From positions 10,339 to 53,877 of the forward strand of contig NZ_CDBJ01000020.1 of NCBI RefSeq assembly GCF_000820045.1: a stretch of DNA of 43,539 nt, in the 5' to 3' direction. The notes under the pieces are model-generated. The model was given only the letters and a program-made list of their open reading frames with translations. It was not told where the DNA came from and searched no databases. Source of the stretch: Aeromonas rivuli. GTDB taxonomy: Bacteria > Pseudomonadota > Gammaproteobacteria > Enterobacterales > Aeromonadaceae. The number at the start of each line of letters is the position of its first letter. Position 1 is the first letter of the stretch. The position numbers and the translations under genes are program-made. Below, in pieces: positions 42,962-43,539 of the stretch.

Positions 42962-43516
42962 TCAGCCCTTGCGCAGCAACAGATGGCGCCAGATTCGGGT
43001 CTCGGGCTCCGGGGGCAGGGGAGCCTGCCACTGCCGGATCAGATGCAGCGAGCGGGCGCTCAGCAGTGCCAGCTCATCGGCATCCATCCTGGCCTCTGCC
43101 TCGGGGCGGTCACTCTCCGCTGGCAGGATCAGCCGCTCACCGAGAGGGAGGTTGCAGTAGAGGATGCCCCCGCTCTTGAGCAAGGCGGCCAGTCTGGTCA
43201 GCATCAATGCCCGCTGGCAGGCTGGCAGATGAGGGAGCAGATCACAGGCCCAGATGCCATCGAAGGGCACCACTGTGTGCAGCGTACTGATGTCGCCGAC
43301 TCGCACCGGTAACTCCGCATGACGCGAAGCGCGCCTGGCCAGGGTGATATCGACCTCGATGGCACTCACCACATAGCCGCTTTGCTGGAAATGGCGGGCA
43401 TCCTGCCCCTCGCCACAACCCGCATCGAGCAGATGCGCGCCGGGGGCCAGCTCATGGCAGAAGCTGTGAGGGAGGGGGGCGCGGGGGAGGAGATCGAGAG
43501 GGAGAGCAGCTGGCAT
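42962..43516 (-). CDS. Class I SAM-dependent methyltransferase, start possibly beyond window
   Basis: At least 184 residues with the Rossmann methyltransferase motifs: motif I LLDAGCGEGQDARHFQQSG, the acidic end of strand 2 SAIEVDITLARRA, GDISTLH, and the motif IV-like FDGIWACDLLPHLP. The TehB/ThiF-adjacent type of small methyltransferase is similar; the substrate is unknown. The frame stays open to the window edge and no ribosome-binding site precedes the ATG at 43516, so the true start may lie upstream, outside this window. Confidence 0.8.
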   Translation of the reverse strand: MPAALPLDLLPRAPLPHSFCHELAPGAHLLDAGCGEGQDARHFQQSGYVVSAIEVDITLARRASRHAELPVRVGDISTLHTVVPFDGIWACDLLPHLPACQRALMLTRLAALLKSGGILYCNLPLGERLILPAESDRPEAEARMDADELALLSARSLHLIRQWQAPLPPEPETRIWRHLLLRKG

Positions 43517-43539
43517 CGGGGGATCGGGACAATAGAGAG

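Noticed and set aside
42931..42963. 8-bp inverted repeat GACTCTGA/TCAGAGTC at the end of the methyltransferase gene
   Set aside because: The loop of 17 nt and lack of a T-run make it a poor terminator. It overlaps the stop codon and could be chance.
1..43539. CRISPR arrays, tRNA, rRNA, insertion sequences, integrases
   Set aside because: I looked for regularly spaced repeats, cloverleaf-like segments, transposase motifs and integrase motifs, and saw none.

Overview
The window looks like chromosome from a gamma-proteobacterium of the Aeromonas type. The flanks are visibly GC-rich. The gene orders cyoABCDE-yajR, trpL-E-G-D-CF-B-A next to rnm-yciO-scpA-scpB-rluB, and small families such as DUF3634 and DUF3297 all fit that group. 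The genus is inferred from protein flavour and gene order, not from a search. I see no rRNA, tRNA, insertion sequence or CRISPR array.

Layout. At 1-2340 there is a copper-efflux operon on the minus strand (cusA start, a cusB-cusF fusion, a Met/His-rich membrane protein) behind a MerR/CueR-type promoter with a 19-bp spacer. At 2.4-13.2 kb come mostly housekeeping single genes: xthA, an orphan receiver-TPR regulator, apbE, azurin, an AT-richer orphan gene, a HutD/Ves protein, DUF3634, a DUF218 protein, a nucleoside hydrolase, DUF805, and a LysR regulator divergent from an AhpD-like protein. At 13.7-18.6 kb lies the cytochrome bo3 quinol oxidase operon cyoABCDE, followed by the MFS gene yajR. 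At 20.2-24.4 kb are ybaA, a DUF1203 gene, a secreted protein, a DUF3297 gene and a hipBA toxin-antitoxin pair with three evenly spaced operators. A YdjM-like membrane protein follows.

At about 25.05-28.58 kb sits an AT-rich two-gene island inserted between the YdjM-like gene and the 3' end of the trp operon. Its first gene encodes a small HEPN-like protein. Its second encodes a 929-residue protein joining a MinD/ParA-like KGGVGR ATPase to a second P-loop ATPase. The composition, the effector-plus-ATPase pairing and the location make it a candidate anti-phage or other conflict system, and the best candidate here for an undescribed system.

At 28.6-36.0 kb the full trp operon runs on the minus strand with a leader peptide (three Trp codons in a row) and an attenuator. 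It carries two scars: truncated, synonymously diverged copies of the 5' ends of trpG and trpB sit directly in front of the intact genes, which suggests a mosaic operon built by recombination. Divergent from it, rnm, yciO, scpA, scpB, rluB and tesB run on the plus strand. The window ends with a dicarboxylate/amino-acid symporter and a methyltransferase on the minus strand.
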